The notes beneath the pieces are model-generated. The model saw only the letters and a program-made list of their open reading frames with translations, had not been told where the DNA came from and did not search any database. A stretch of 64,000 nt of DNA from Alkaliphilus peptidifermentans DSM 18978 (GTDB taxonomy: Bacteria; Bacillota; Clostridia; Peptostreptococcales; Natronincolaceae). Of this stretch, positions 42,894 to 52,376 are shown piece by piece (positions within the stretch are counted from its first letter, which is position 1; each line of letters starts with the position of its first letter). The stretch lies in the NCBI RefSeq assembly GCF_900101495.1, contig NZ_FMUS01000011.1, forward strand, positions 1-64,000, in the 5' to 3' direction. Both the position numbers and the translations under genes were made by a program.

Positions 42894-44495
42894 ATGGATA
42901 AATCATGGTATAGCTACATAGGAGTGAGTGTACTTCTTGGTGCATTGACTATAGCTGTAAGGGAAAATGTTATAATTTTATCAATCGTTGTATGGGTTTT
43001 TGTTTTGCTTAACTTATCTATTATTTTAATTATTTCTAAATCGGCCACTTTACTAAGTAACACCTTAAATAAAATTGTCAATGGTCAACTTAATATAAAC
43101 ATCAAGAAATCTAGAATAAATATAATTAATAAAATTGGTGAGAAAATTAACCTATATCTTATGAAAATTCGCAACCTAGTTTGTCAATATCAAAACCTTT
43201 CAGAAAAGATTATAAAAGAATTTAGTCTTATTAAGATTCAATCAGAAAATCTCAAAGATGCTTCCGGTGAAATCGCTAGTACAATTCAAGGTATAGCTGA
43301 AGCAGTAAACAATCAATCAGAATCTACTGCTAGAGTCAGAAGGAATATCGAGGAATTTTCTATAGGAATAGGGAAAATACATGAAAATGCTAAGATATCT
43401 TTTTCTGTTGCCAAAGATTCAAAAACTATAGTTGAAGAAACTTTTGAAACATTTCGCCAAACCTTTAGTAAAATAGAAGAAATAAAGGATTACAACGATA
43501 ATGTATTAATAGATATGACACGTTTGAATAAATCGATAAAACAAATAAGTATCATAACGGAAGCGGTGGAAAACATAGCTTCTCAGACTCATCTCTTGGC
43601 CCTGAACGCCTCCATAGAAGCTGCAAGAGCAGGAGAAGCCGGAAGAGGGTTTGCCGTTGTAGCTGGAGAAGTAAGTAAGCTGGCAGACGATTCTTCAAAT
43701 TCTGCACAAAAGATAAAGGAACTGGTAGAAGAGATAACTAAAGAGATTAGTGAGTTAACGGTTAATATTGGAGGTCAAACCCAAACCATTGGAAATAATA
43801 TAACATATGCAAAGAACGCTTTAGAAAAGTCAATGGACATAAAAGCAGCTGTAGATGGAAATATAAGAGCAGTGGAGTCCATAGTGAAATTAACTAAGGG
43901 CCAGATAGAAAAAATTGAAGATATAACTCATGCAATAGAGATAATAGATGAGAATACACAGCAAAATGCAGCTGTATCAGAGGAAATAAGTGCCTCTACA
44001 GAGGAACAGCTATCTATAATCGAAACTATGTACAACTCTATTATATATCTGGATAATGCCGTGGAATATAGTAATAACATAATAGAAAAGTTTGTAGAAG
44101 GGTTTAAGATAACAGATAAAATCAAAGAAAAGGTAGAAAAAGCACAAAAACTTGTGAAGGAAATAGCTTCCTCTAAAGAAATACTAGAGCTGAAAGAAGA
44201 AAAATTACACGAACACCTTGTAAATAAGCAACGTTCTTTAGAGTTTATCGAGCTTGTTTCTTTTATCACTAAGGAAGGATATCAGAAAATTACAACTGAA
44301 GATGTTCCAGAGGAGCATAGGGATGTAAGTGCGCGGCCGTATTTTCTGAAGGCAATTTCTGGAGAAACTTTTATTAGCAAAGAATACATTTCAACATTCA
44401 CTAATAATTACAATATAACTATTGCGGTACCAATATTCAAAGGTCAAGTAACAATAGGTGTTATTTTAGCAGATGTTAATCTTAATGAAAGCTAG
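42894..44495 (+). CDS. Methyl-accepting chemotaxis-type receptor with C-terminal sensor-like domain
   Basis: 533 aa from ATG 42894 (AGAGGGG upstream). Two adjoining membrane helices (about 5-50) with almost no outer loop, then a signalling coiled coil whose hairpin tip [40 protein letters not shown] is canonical. After the coil, about 90 residues ([40 protein letters not shown]) resemble the second half of a Cache/PDC sensor, normally placed outside the cell at the N-terminus. A cytoplasmic C-terminal sensor suggests detection of an internal ligand. Lies before the sigma-54 catabolic locus. Confidence 0.8.
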   Translation: MDKSWYSYIGVSVLLGALTIAVRENVIILSIVVWVFVLLNLSIILIISKSATLLSNTLNKIVNGQLNINIKKSRINIINKIGEKINLYLMKIRNLVCQYQNLSEKIIKEFSLIKIQSENLKDASGEIASTIQGIAEAVNNQSESTARVRRNIEEFSIGIGKIHENAKISFSVAKDSKTIVEETFETFRQTFSKIEEIKDYNDNVLIDMTRLNKSIKQISIITEAVENIASQTHLLALNASIEAARAGEAGRGFAVVAGEVSKLADDSSNSAQKIKELVEEITKEISELTVNIGGQTQTIGNNITYAKNALEKSMDIKAAVDGNIRAVESIVKLTKGQIEKIEDITHAIEIIDENTQQNAAVSEEISASTEEQLSIIETMYNSIIYLDNAVEYSNNIIEKFVEGFKITDKIKEKVEKAQKLVKEIASSKEILELKEEKLHEHLVNKQRSLEFIELVSFITKEGYQKITTEDVPEEHRDVSARPYFLKAISGETFISKEYISTFTNNYNITIAVPIFKGQVTIGVILADVNLNES

Positions 44496-44696
44496 TATAA
44501 TAATAAGTAATAGCAATGAAAATATTGAAGGGGGGCCATCATAACATTAGCATTTTGTTAACGAAATTTCTCAGAATAAAGGGCGGTGGCCTGTAGTCAA
44601 ATAGATTCGAGAGAAGTACATATCCTATGTAATAGTAAAAAATAGCGAAAAAACTTTTTGACGGATCAGGCCTTATAGCAGCTGGTTTACAAAAAC

Positions 44697-45893
44697 CTAT
44701 TGGCGTTGATTTTTCAGCCAATGATAAGCGATAAAAGCAAGGGTTGCTGCACCAAGTGGAAGAACGTCTTCGTTAAATATAACTTTAGGATTATGGGAAC
44801 CGCCTTGGTGATATTGTGGATCTACTCCACCAGCACCAATACCTAAAAAAACAGAAGGAATTGCCTCAGCAATCAAAGCGAAGTCTTCGGAACCCATTTG
44901 TTTAGGAAAAGGAATGATTTGTATGCCAAGTTCATCTATATATTTTTTAAGATTTAATGTCAATGGGATATTATTGACTGTAGGTGGAATCTCTCCAATA
45001 TATTCTACACTACAATCAGCCCGGAAGACCTTAGCAGTGGAGGTAGCAATCTCCTCCAACCGTTTTTTTGCAATAACACGAACTTCATTGGAAAATGTAC
45101 GGATGCTTCCTGTCATAACTGCCGTTTGAGGAATTATATTAGGTGCATCTCCAGCATGAAAAGAGCCAATAGTGATTACTACTGGTTCCTGAGGGTCAAT
45201 TTCTCGAGTAAGAATTTCCTGGAGTGCATTATAAATCTGTACAGCTGCATAGATAGGATCGATATTTTTTTGGGGGATTGCACCATGACCACCCCTCCCT
45301 GTAACTGTTATTCGAAATACATCAGAGGAGGCTAGAATTGAACCAGTTCCCCAATACATCATCCCAACCTGCATATTGCCCGGAAAAACATGTAAAGCCA
45401 CAGCCGCATCAACCTTTGGATTTTCCAGTATACCGGCTTTGAGCATTGCAGCAGCACCAGCCATATTTTCTTCATTCGGTTGGAACATAAGTTTTACAGT
45501 GCCATCTAAATCCTGTTCATATTGCTTAAGAATTTTTGCAGCTCCTAATAATATAGCAGTATGTATATCATGTCCACAGGTATGGGCATAACCATTGATA
45601 GATGAAAACTCCAATCCGCTATCTTCCTCCATTGAAAGAGCATCCATATCAGCACGTAGGAGAAAAACTTTCCCTCCTTTTTCCCCTCCTATAGTGGCTG
45701 TAATTCCACTTTTGCATATTTCTTGGGGCACAATGCCCATCTCCATCAGCTTTTTCATTACAAAAGCTGTGGTTTGAGGAAGGTCGTCCCCAACTTCAGG
45801 AACTTGATGCAAAATTCTTCGATTGCTAATTAATTCTTCTTTTATCTTGTAGGCATCATCTAAAAAATAAGGCATTGTTACACAACCTTTCAT
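44697..45893 (-). CDS. M20-family amidohydrolase (N-acyl-amino-acid hydrolase type)
   Basis: 398 aa from ATG 45893 (M-K-G-C-V-T-M-P-Y-F), with AAGGA upstream; MPYF at 45875 is an alternative. Starts further upstream lie before the predicted sigma-54 transcription start. Metal site: HTCGHDIHTAILLGAAKILK, Q-P-N-E-E, and MGSEDFALIAE; dimerisation insert FRITVTGRGGHGAIPQKNID. Related to hippurate hydrolase, YxeP and AbgB. It removes an acyl group from an amino acid or dipeptide. Divergent from the bEBP gene. Confidence 0.85.
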   Translation of the reverse strand: MKGCVTMPYFLDDAYKIKEELISNRRILHQVPEVGDDLPQTTAFVMKKLMEMGIVPQEICKSGITATIGGEKGGKVFLLRADMDALSMEEDSGLEFSSINGYAHTCGHDIHTAILLGAAKILKQYEQDLDGTVKLMFQPNEENMAGAAAMLKAGILENPKVDAAVALHVFPGNMQVGMMYWGTGSILASSDVFRITVTGRGGHGAIPQKNIDPIYAAVQIYNALQEILTREIDPQEPVVITIGSFHAGDAPNIIPQTAVMTGSIRTFSNEVRVIAKKRLEEIATSTAKVFRADCSVEYIGEIPPTVNNIPLTLNLKKYIDELGIQIIPFPKQMGSEDFALIAEAIPSVFLGIGAGGVDPQYHQGGSHNPKVIFNEDVLPLGAATLAFIAYHWLKNQRQ

Positions 45894-45920
45894 ATAATTA
45901 ATATCCTTATATTTGATTAT

Positions 45921-45938
45921 TAGCAAGAATAGTGCCAA
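45921..45938 (-). promoter_or_regulatory. Sigma-54 promoter of the M20 amidohydrolase gene
   Basis: The minus strand reads TTGGCACTATTCTTGCTA, matching the TGGCAC...TTGC consensus with ten bases between GG and GC. Start of transcription about 45911, 18 bp before the ATG. Confidence 0.85.
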
Positions 45939-45946
45939 ATTCTATA

Positions 45947-45960
45947 TTGTTGAAAGTTAA
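45947..45960. promoter_or_regulatory. Candidate activator site upstream of M20 promoter
   Basis: TTGTTGAAAGTTAA resembles TTGTTAAACATTAA on the minus strand of the 48093-48118 dyad; both lie upstream of sigma-54 promoters flanking the activator gene. Confidence 0.4.
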
Positions 45961-46012
45961 TTATGATAGACATAAATAATAGAATCCCTAGTATGTTGAA
46001 AGGATGGTTTTT

Positions 46013-48082
46013 GTGCAAAAAAAGATCGCATTAATCACTTTGGATTCGCAAGCTGTATTTTTTTATGCTTTACAAATTAAAGATTTGTTTGGAGACATTA
46101 TTGAAATTGACACCTATAATATTCAAGATCGGTCAGCATTTTCCGTTCGTAAAGCAGATCTTTATGTGATTTCTACTGATGCTTTTGAAAGTAGTGATGA
46201 TATAAACAAATATCTTCCATTAGATAGTAACATGGTTGAAATTCGGGTAACATTTACAAAACAAAGTCTAAGGGAGCTTTTGTCTCTGCAGAAGGGGACA
46301 CGGGCAATGTTTGTAAATTTAAGCAGCAAAATGGCAATAGAGGGTATAACTCGGCTTAACCAGCTTGGTGTAAATAATATTGAGTTTGTTCCTGTATATC
46401 CTGACACGAAAGAAATTCCAAGATTGGATTTTGCAATTACCCCAGGTGAAAAAAGATATGTGCCGCCCTTTGTTACTCACATTATGGATATAGGACCTAG
46501 AGTATTAGATGCAGCAACAATTGTTGAGATTGCCCTAAAACTAGATTTAGAATATCTTTTGGAGCAAAGTAAATTTAAAGAATACTTCAGCTCAATAGCA
46601 GATAATAGCTATAATTTTAATTTGCTATTTGGTCGATCTATTCGGTTGGAGAGTCAATTGGAAATTTTGATGAGCATTTTAGATGAGGGCATTATAGGTG
46701 TAAATGAGGAAAATAACGTGTTTGTTTGCAGTCCTAAAGTCGAGCAAATTATAGGGATAAAGAGAACCCTTGTTATGAATAGACCCGCAAAGCAAGCTTT
46801 ACCTTTTATACCCTTTGATGAATGCTGTAAAAATTTATACGAGGTTAAATCTAGATTAATTAAGATTGGAGATACGGATATTAGCCTTTCAGTCACCCCT
46901 GTTATACGTGGTGGTAAGTATATTGGAGGATTTGCTGTAGTAAAACGTTTTAGCGACGAAGAATATAATCAGCATAAACTAAGAATGCAGTTAATGCATA
47001 AAGGGCATAAAGCAAAATATACCTTCGATTCCATTATAGGTAATGGTCCTTCAATAAAGAAAGCCTGTGATATTGCAAAAAAGATGGCTGTCACAAATGG
47101 ATCAATCTTGATTACAGGTGAAAGCGGTTCTGGGAAAGAGCTTTTTGCTCATGCCATTCATAATCATTCGTCAAGACGTGATTGTCCATTTGTAGCTATT
47201 AATTGTGCTGCAATTCCAGATAACCTATTGGAAAGTGAGTTGTTTGGTTATGAAGAAGGTGCCTTCACAGGAGCAAAGAGAGGAGGCAAATTAGGTCTTT
47301 TTGAATTTGCACATAAAGGTACCTTGTTTTTGGACGAGATTGAAGGAATGAGTTCAAATTTGCAGATAAAGCTTCTACGGGTGATTCAAGAGAAAGAGGT
47401 TTTGCGGGTAGGGGGAAACAAAATTATCAGCGTAGATGTACGGGTTATTGCGGCCACCAATGAGGATATCGCTGACATGGTTGAAGCTGGAAGCTTTCGT
47501 AAGGATTTATATTATAGACTTAATACACTGCCAATTGTATTACCTCCTTTAAGGGAGCGAGAAGATGATATAATGTTACTTTTTGAGCGCATGAAAATAG
47601 AATTTGGAGGGAAATTCATGTTATCTCCAGAAGCAGAATATGCATTTCTGCAGCATAACTGGAGTGGAAATGTAAGAGAGCTACGAAATTATGTAGAGTA
47701 TCTTACTTATATGAATATTCCCGTAGTTAATTATGAGGATTTGCCTCCTGCATTAAAAACCAAACCTTCGGTTGCAGGGCAGTATAAAATAGGAATGAAG
47801 GAAAAAGCAGAGATTGATATGTTTTTAAAGGGAATAGGCAGCCGTACAGAAGAGTATATTTTTATTTTGACACAGCTTTGGGAGGCTACCAAAAACCGAA
47901 GAGCCATCGGCCGCAAAGCCATTGCTAAAGAAGCAGAAAGGCAAGGATTTTTCATTACTGAACAGGAGATACGAGCACTACTTTTGCAGATGGATCAATT
48001 TCAATTTGTCAAAGTCTCAAAAGGACGAGGTGGCAGCAAAATTACAGAGAAGGGTCTTCAATTACTAAAAAAGTTAAATTAA
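46013..48082 (+). CDS. Sigma-54-dependent transcriptional activator (bEBP)
   Basis: About 689 aa from GTG 46013, eight bases past AAAGGA. The N-terminal ~200 residues resemble PrpR/periplasmic-binding-like sensory domains (MFVNLSSKMAIEGITRLNQL). A PAS region follows (LDEGIIGVNEENNVFVCSPK). The AAA+ domain has Walker A G-E-S-G-S-G-K-E, the sigma-54 contact loop G-A-F-T-G-A, Walker B LFLDEIEGM, and NWSGNVRELRNYVEYL. The C-terminus is a winged-helix-like segment (AIGRKAIAKEAERQGFFITE) rather than Fis HTH. Controls the flanking M20 and MalY-AbgT genes from -24/-12 promoters. Confidence 0.9.
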   Translation: MQKKIALITLDSQAVFFYALQIKDLFGDIIEIDTYNIQDRSAFSVRKADLYVISTDAFESSDDINKYLPLDSNMVEIRVTFTKQSLRELLSLQKGTRAMFVNLSSKMAIEGITRLNQLGVNNIEFVPVYPDTKEIPRLDFAITPGEKRYVPPFVTHIMDIGPRVLDAATIVEIALKLDLEYLLEQSKFKEYFSSIADNSYNFNLLFGRSIRLESQLEILMSILDEGIIGVNEENNVFVCSPKVEQIIGIKRTLVMNRPAKQALPFIPFDECCKNLYEVKSRLIKIGDTDISLSVTPVIRGGKYIGGFAVVKRFSDEEYNQHKLRMQLMHKGHKAKYTFDSIIGNGPSIKKACDIAKKMAVTNGSILITGESGSGKELFAHAIHNHSSRRDCPFVAINCAAIPDNLLESELFGYEEGAFTGAKRGGKLGLFEFAHKGTLFLDEIEGMSSNLQIKLLRVIQEKEVLRVGGNKIISVDVRVIAATNEDIADMVEAGSFRKDLYYRLNTLPIVLPPLREREDDIMLLFERMKIEFGGKFMLSPEAEYAFLQHNWSGNVRELRNYVEYLTYMNIPVVNYEDLPPALKTKPSVAGQYKIGMKEKAEIDMFLKGIGSRTEEYIFILTQLWEATKNRRAIGRKAIAKEAERQGFFITEQEIRALLLQMDQFQFVKVSKGRGGSKITEKGLQLLKKLN

Positions 48083-48092
48083 AAGGTTAATA

Positions 48093-48118
48093 TGGTTAAT
48101 GTTTAACAACTTTAACCA
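48093..48118. promoter_or_regulatory. Candidate enhancer (UAS) for the activator
   Basis: TGGTTAA (48093-48099) / TTAACCA (48112-48118) dyad about 120 bp upstream of the sigma-54 promoter at 48214, right after the activator gene. Confidence 0.55.
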
Positions 48119-48213
48119 ATTAATGATAAAGATAGCTTTACCATGGTTTTAATATTTTGAGTTATTTTTTGTAGTATAAGTCCATTAAAAATAATATTTA
48201 GATTGCAATATAT

Positions 48214-48231
48214 TTGGTATAGTTTTTGCTT
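48214..48231 (+). promoter_or_regulatory. Sigma-54 promoter of the MalY-AbgT operon
   Basis: TTGGTATAGTTTTTGCTT: GG at 48216-48217 and GC at 48228-48229, ten bases between. Expected transcript start about 48241, giving a 34-nt leader before ATG 48275. Confidence 0.75.
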
Positions 48232-48274
48232 ATTTAATTATATCGAAATGCTATATGAAAGGATGATTCTAATT

Positions 48275-49450
48275 ATGAAATACAATTTTGATGCACCTAT
48301 TGACCGCAGCAACAATTTTTCTGCCAAGTATGATGAACGAAAAAAGAAGTTCGGTAGGGAAGATATCATTCCTCTTTGGATTGCCGATATGGATTTTATG
48401 ACTGCTCAACCTATCATCGATGCTATTCTGCAAAGAGGTAAGCAAGGTATTTTTGGATACGTTTCTCGTCCTGACTCATATTTTGAAGCAGTATGCAATT
48501 GGCAAAAACGTCGCAATAATTGGGAAATTCATGAGAACTTAGTTGGATTCAATGTAGGGGTTGTGCCTGCTTTATGTACAGCCATTAAAGAATTTAGTGA
48601 AGAAAATGATAAAATATTATTTTTGACTCCCGTTTATTCTGAATTTTTTGATTCAGTAGAAAAATGGAATCGTAAGGTTCTTACCAGCTCTTTAAATGAA
48701 GAAAACCATTACTACACTGTGGACTTTCAAGATTTTGAAGCAAAGTTGAAGCAGGGTCCAAAAATATTTATCCTCTGCAACCCACATAACCCTGTCGGCA
48801 GAGTTTGGACAAAAGAAGAGCTTGTTAAAATGGGTGAATTATGCTTAAAGTATAATGTTATGGTCATTTCAGATGAAATTCATTCTGATTTGATGTTATG
48901 GGGGAATAAACATATACCTTTTGCTTCAATTTCTGAAGATTTTTCAAATAATACAATAACCTGTACTTCTGCTACTAAAACCTTCAATCTTGCAGGTTTA
49001 CAAGCATCAACTACCATCTTTCCTAATGAAGAAATAAAAAAAAGATTCGAAGATTTCTGGCAACGTATGGATATTACCAGAAATAATTGCTTTAGCTTAG
49101 TGGCGATGGAGGCAGCTTATAATTATGGTGAAGAGTGGTTAGAACAACTGCTACCCTATATAGAAGGTAATATGCTCTATGTAAAAGATTTCTGTGATAA
49201 AAACATTCCCCAAATAAAAACGTTTCTGCCTGAAAGTACTTATTTGATGTGGTTAGATTGCACCAAACTAAACCTAGAAGGTGACGCACTTGTAAATTTT
49301 ATGATAAATGAAGCAGGTCTTGGATTGGGGGATGGAAGAGCTTTTGGAGCAAATAAAGGATATATGAGGTTGAATGTTGCGTGTCCTAGAGTAACTCTTG
49401 AGAAGGCAATGGAGAATTTGAAACAGGCCGTAGATAGATTCATAGGATGA
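48275..49450 (+). CDS. MalY/PatB-type C-S lyase (cystathionine beta-lyase-like aminotransferase)
   Basis: 391 aa from ATG 48275 (MKYNFDAPIDRSNNFSAKYD), AAAGGATG upstream. Fold-type I PLP enzyme: R-x-x-x-x-S-x-K-Y-D at the start, PLWIADMDF, NPHNPVGRVWTKEEL, VISDEIHSDLML and PLP-lysine in T-S-A-T-K-T-F-N-L-A-G-L (about 230). MalY/PatB enzymes split C-S bonds of cystathionine, cystine or cysteine conjugates into thiol, pyruvate and ammonia. First gene of a sigma-54 operon with an AbgT transporter. Confidence 0.85.
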   Translation: MKYNFDAPIDRSNNFSAKYDERKKKFGREDIIPLWIADMDFMTAQPIIDAILQRGKQGIFGYVSRPDSYFEAVCNWQKRRNNWEIHENLVGFNVGVVPALCTAIKEFSEENDKILFLTPVYSEFFDSVEKWNRKVLTSSLNEENHYYTVDFQDFEAKLKQGPKIFILCNPHNPVGRVWTKEELVKMGELCLKYNVMVISDEIHSDLMLWGNKHIPFASISEDFSNNTITCTSATKTFNLAGLQASTTIFPNEEIKKRFEDFWQRMDITRNNCFSLVAMEAAYNYGEEWLEQLLPYIEGNMLYVKDFCDKNIPQIKTFLPESTYLMWLDCTKLNLEGDALVNFMINEAGLGLGDGRAFGANKGYMRLNVACPRVTLEKAMENLKQAVDRFIG

Positions 49451-49512
49451 TCATCTGATTCCCATAGCTGTTTTACTAATACAGCTGTAAATATACAAAA
49501 GGAGGCAAACAA

Positions 49513-51081
49513 ATGGAAAGAATGGAATCGAAGCAGAAAAAGGAAAAAAAGGGATTTATCGTTCGGGCATTGGATAGTGTTGAACGAGTAGGAAATGTAC
49601 TGCCTGATCCAGCAACTTTATTTGTAATTCTTGCTCTAATTACTGTTATCATATCCTTTATATGTGCTAAAGCTGGCATTTCAGTTACGTATGAAGGTTA
49701 TAACAGTGCAACAGGAGCGATTGAAGAAATCACTGTAAAGGCTGTTAATCTGCTTGATCAAAATAGTATTCGTCATCTGGTTACAACTGTAGTAAGCAAT
49801 TTCACAGGCTTCTTTGCATTAGGAACTGTATTTACAATTATCTTAGGTGTTGGTGTAGCTGAAGGCACAGGTTTTATGGCAACCCTACTGAAAAAAGTTG
49901 TAGCAGTAACTCCAAGAAGAGCTGTGACAGCTGTGGTTGTTTTTCTAGGAATTATGTCAAATATCGCTTCTTCAACAGGATATGTTGTATTGGTTCCCTT
50001 AGGAGCAATTCTCTTTATGGCTTTTAAAAGGCACCCAATTGCAGGACTTGCAGCAGCTTTTGCTGGAGTTTCTGGGGGCTGGAGTGCAAACCTGTTGATA
50101 GGAACAAATGATCCTATGTTTGCAGGTATGTCTACACAAGCGGCTCAAATGATCGATCCCAGTTATACAGTAATGCCTGTTGCAAATTGGTATTTCATGT
50201 TTGTTTCTACCTTTTTCGTCACTTTAGTAGGTACATTAGTTACCGAAAAATTAGTTGAGCCTAGATTAGGCACCTATGATTTTTCCAGCACCGAATCAAT
50301 ACAAGATATTTCCTTTGATGAAAAAAGAGGTATGCGTTTTGCCGGAATTTCTGCACTTCTCTATTTTGTTGCTATGCTTATTTTGGTTTTACCCCAAAAT
50401 GCACTTTTAAGAAACCCTGAAACTTCTGGCATCCTAAGGTCTCCATTCATGAGTGGAATTATTTTCTTTATGATGCTACTATTTTTAATCCCTGGTATTT
50501 TTTATGGCATCGGCGCTAGAGTGATTAAGAGCGATAAGGATGTTGTTGCCTTAATGAATAAAGCAATTTCTGGACTTTCCAGCTTTATGGTTTTAATATT
50601 CTTTGCTGCACAGTTTACTGCGTTTTTTAATTATTCTAATCTGGGTACTATCATTTCTGTAGGAGGTGCTAACTTCTTAGAGTCTGTTGGATTTGTAGGT
50701 TTACCCTTAATTATCTGTTTTATTATCCTCACAGCCTTTATCAATGTATTTATTGCAGTTGATTCAGCAAAGTGGGCAATCATGGCTCCTATTTTTGTAC
50801 CAATGTTTATGAGGTTGGGGCTTTCGCCAGAATTAACTCAAGTTGCCTATAGAATAGGAGATTCCAGCACAAATATTATCGCACCTTTAATGCCTTTCTT
50901 TGTATTAACAGTAGCCTTTTTTCAAAAATATGATAAAAAAGCAGGGATTGGAAGTGTAGTTTCTACAATGCTTCCATACTCTATCTTCTTCCTCATTGGA
51001 TGGATAATACTGTTTGTGCTATGGTATATATTAGGTTTACCCCTTGGCCCAGGTGCTCCCCTATTATATACAACTCCATAG
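49513..51081 (+). CDS. AbgT-family transporter
   Basis: 522 aa, ATG after AAAGGAGGCAA. About eleven to twelve membrane helices; family motifs ERVGNVLPDPATLFVILALI at the start, SNIASSTGYVVLVPLGAILF, FAGVSGGWSANLLIGTNDP in the centre, SAKWAIMAPIFVPMFM and YRIGDSSTNIIAPLMPFF near the C-terminus. AbgT proteins carry p-aminobenzoyl-glutamate, or sulfonamides outward, by proton or sodium coupling. Here, between a C-S lyase and peptidases, it probably imports an acyl- or peptidyl-amino acid. Confidence 0.9.
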   Translation: MERMESKQKKEKKGFIVRALDSVERVGNVLPDPATLFVILALITVIISFICAKAGISVTYEGYNSATGAIEEITVKAVNLLDQNSIRHLVTTVVSNFTGFFALGTVFTIILGVGVAEGTGFMATLLKKVVAVTPRRAVTAVVVFLGIMSNIASSTGYVVLVPLGAILFMAFKRHPIAGLAAAFAGVSGGWSANLLIGTNDPMFAGMSTQAAQMIDPSYTVMPVANWYFMFVSTFFVTLVGTLVTEKLVEPRLGTYDFSSTESIQDISFDEKRGMRFAGISALLYFVAMLILVLPQNALLRNPETSGILRSPFMSGIIFFMMLLFLIPGIFYGIGARVIKSDKDVVALMNKAISGLSSFMVLIFFAAQFTAFFNYSNLGTIISVGGANFLESVGFVGLPLIICFIILTAFINVFIAVDSAKWAIMAPIFVPMFMRLGLSPELTQVAYRIGDSSTNIIAPLMPFFVLTVAFFQKYDKKAGIGSVVSTMLPYSIFFLIGWIILFVLWYILGLPLGPGAPLLYTTP

Positions 51082-51120
51082 GTTAACTATTATTCTTTAA
51101 ATATTATCTTTTTATTAAAG

Positions 51121-51150
51121 AGAAAGCGTACTTACATAAGTACGCTTTCT
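51121..51150 (+). promoter_or_regulatory. Perfect intra-operon hairpin before M24 peptidase gene
   Basis: AGAAAGCGTACTTA-CA-TAAGTACGCTTTCT, 14-bp perfect stem, followed by CCACAAGGAGGA (ribosome site) instead of a T-run. More likely an mRNA stabiliser, processing site or attenuator than a terminator. Confidence 0.6.
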
Positions 51151-51169
51151 CCACAAGGAGGAGAGCATA

Positions 51170-52348
51170 TTGTTGTCAAAGCAGCATAAAATAAAAGAAT
51201 TAATGGATAGAAATTGTATTGATGGTGCAATAATATCTTCACCAGAGAATTTCCACTACATTACTGGTTTTGCCAGTCATCAACATACTGTTTCCAGGCA
51301 ACCCTCATTTTCAAGTGTGGTTATGGTTGCAGATAATTCTGTAAAAACCCATGTAATCGTAATGGATTTTGAAGTGATGACACTGCAGGAAAAGATGCCG
51401 GATTTTATTGTAAAAAAATACGATACATGGGTTGGTATTCGCCAATGGGATGAGATTGCTCATGCTATAACAAGAGATCAGTCAAATATTGTTGAAACTT
51501 CTATGGATATATTAATGAAAACAATCAATGAATTGAATCTAGCTAATAAAACCATTGGAATCGAATTGGATTTTCTACCTTTAACTTATTACAATACTTT
51601 AAGAGAAAGTCTGCCAGAAGCAAAATTTGTGAATATCTCCGACTTGTTTATCCTATCCAGGAGTGTAAAAACGGTTGAGGAGATCGAATTGTTTAAAAAG
51701 CTTACCTGCAGTCTTGATGAAGCCCTAACTCATGCTAGTCAGTGGGTTAAGGCCGGCATATCGGAGCAACAGGTGGCTCAGGAGTTTCGAAAACATGTTA
51801 TGGCTTCGGGGTTTTGTGCACCTAGCTCATGGAGCACCTTTAGCACAGGTATAAACAGTTCTAGGCTCTCTCTGCCAAGTGATAGAATCATACAGGATGG
51901 TGATGTGTTCAAATTCGATGGTGGCGTAAATGCAGAATTTGATTTTTATACAACTGATACCGCTAGATCATGGATTGTTGGAGAGGGGCATCCTGCCCTT
52001 TTAGCTTTAAAGAATAGACTGTATGAGGGACAGCGAAGGATGATTAAGGCAGCCAAGCCAGGTCTTCCCATAAATGAATTGTTCCACATCGGTTTTGATT
52101 ATGTAAAAGAGAAGTACAACTCCTATCGCAGAGGGCATTTAGGCCATAGCATTAGCATGGGGCCTCAAACTGCAGAATTACCCTGCATTAGTCCAAACGA
52201 AACTCGTCCTCTTGAGGCTGGTATGGTCCTCTGTGTAGAAGTCCCTTGTTATATTCATGGCAAGGGAGGCTTTAACATCGAGGATATGATTTTGATAACT
52301 GAGGATGGCTGCCAGCTGCTGACTTACAGAACACCACATTATCTTTAA
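51170..52348 (+). CDS. M24-family metallopeptidase (Xaa-Pro dipeptidase-like)
   Basis: 392 aa, TTG start after AAGGAGGAG. N-terminal creatinase-like domain (NFHYITGFASHQH; IGIELDFLP), C-terminal pita-bread fold with metal ligands in FDGGVNAEFDFYTTDTARSW (two Asp), G-H-L-G-H-S-I (His), E-V-P-C (Glu) and F-N-I-E-D-M-I (Glu). Resembles PepQ/creatinase-type enzymes. Likely cleaves the imported peptide before or after the M20 step. Confidence 0.85.
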   Translation: MLSKQHKIKELMDRNCIDGAIISSPENFHYITGFASHQHTVSRQPSFSSVVMVADNSVKTHVIVMDFEVMTLQEKMPDFIVKKYDTWVGIRQWDEIAHAITRDQSNIVETSMDILMKTINELNLANKTIGIELDFLPLTYYNTLRESLPEAKFVNISDLFILSRSVKTVEEIELFKKLTCSLDEALTHASQWVKAGISEQQVAQEFRKHVMASGFCAPSSWSTFSTGINSSRLSLPSDRIIQDGDVFKFDGGVNAEFDFYTTDTARSWIVGEGHPALLALKNRLYEGQRRMIKAAKPGLPINELFHIGFDYVKEKYNSYRRGHLGHSISMGPQTAELPCISPNETRPLEAGMVLCVEVPCYIHGKGGFNIEDMILITEDGCQLLTYRTPHYL

Positions 52349-52376
52349 TATATGGAAAATGAAAGGGGGTAATGAC

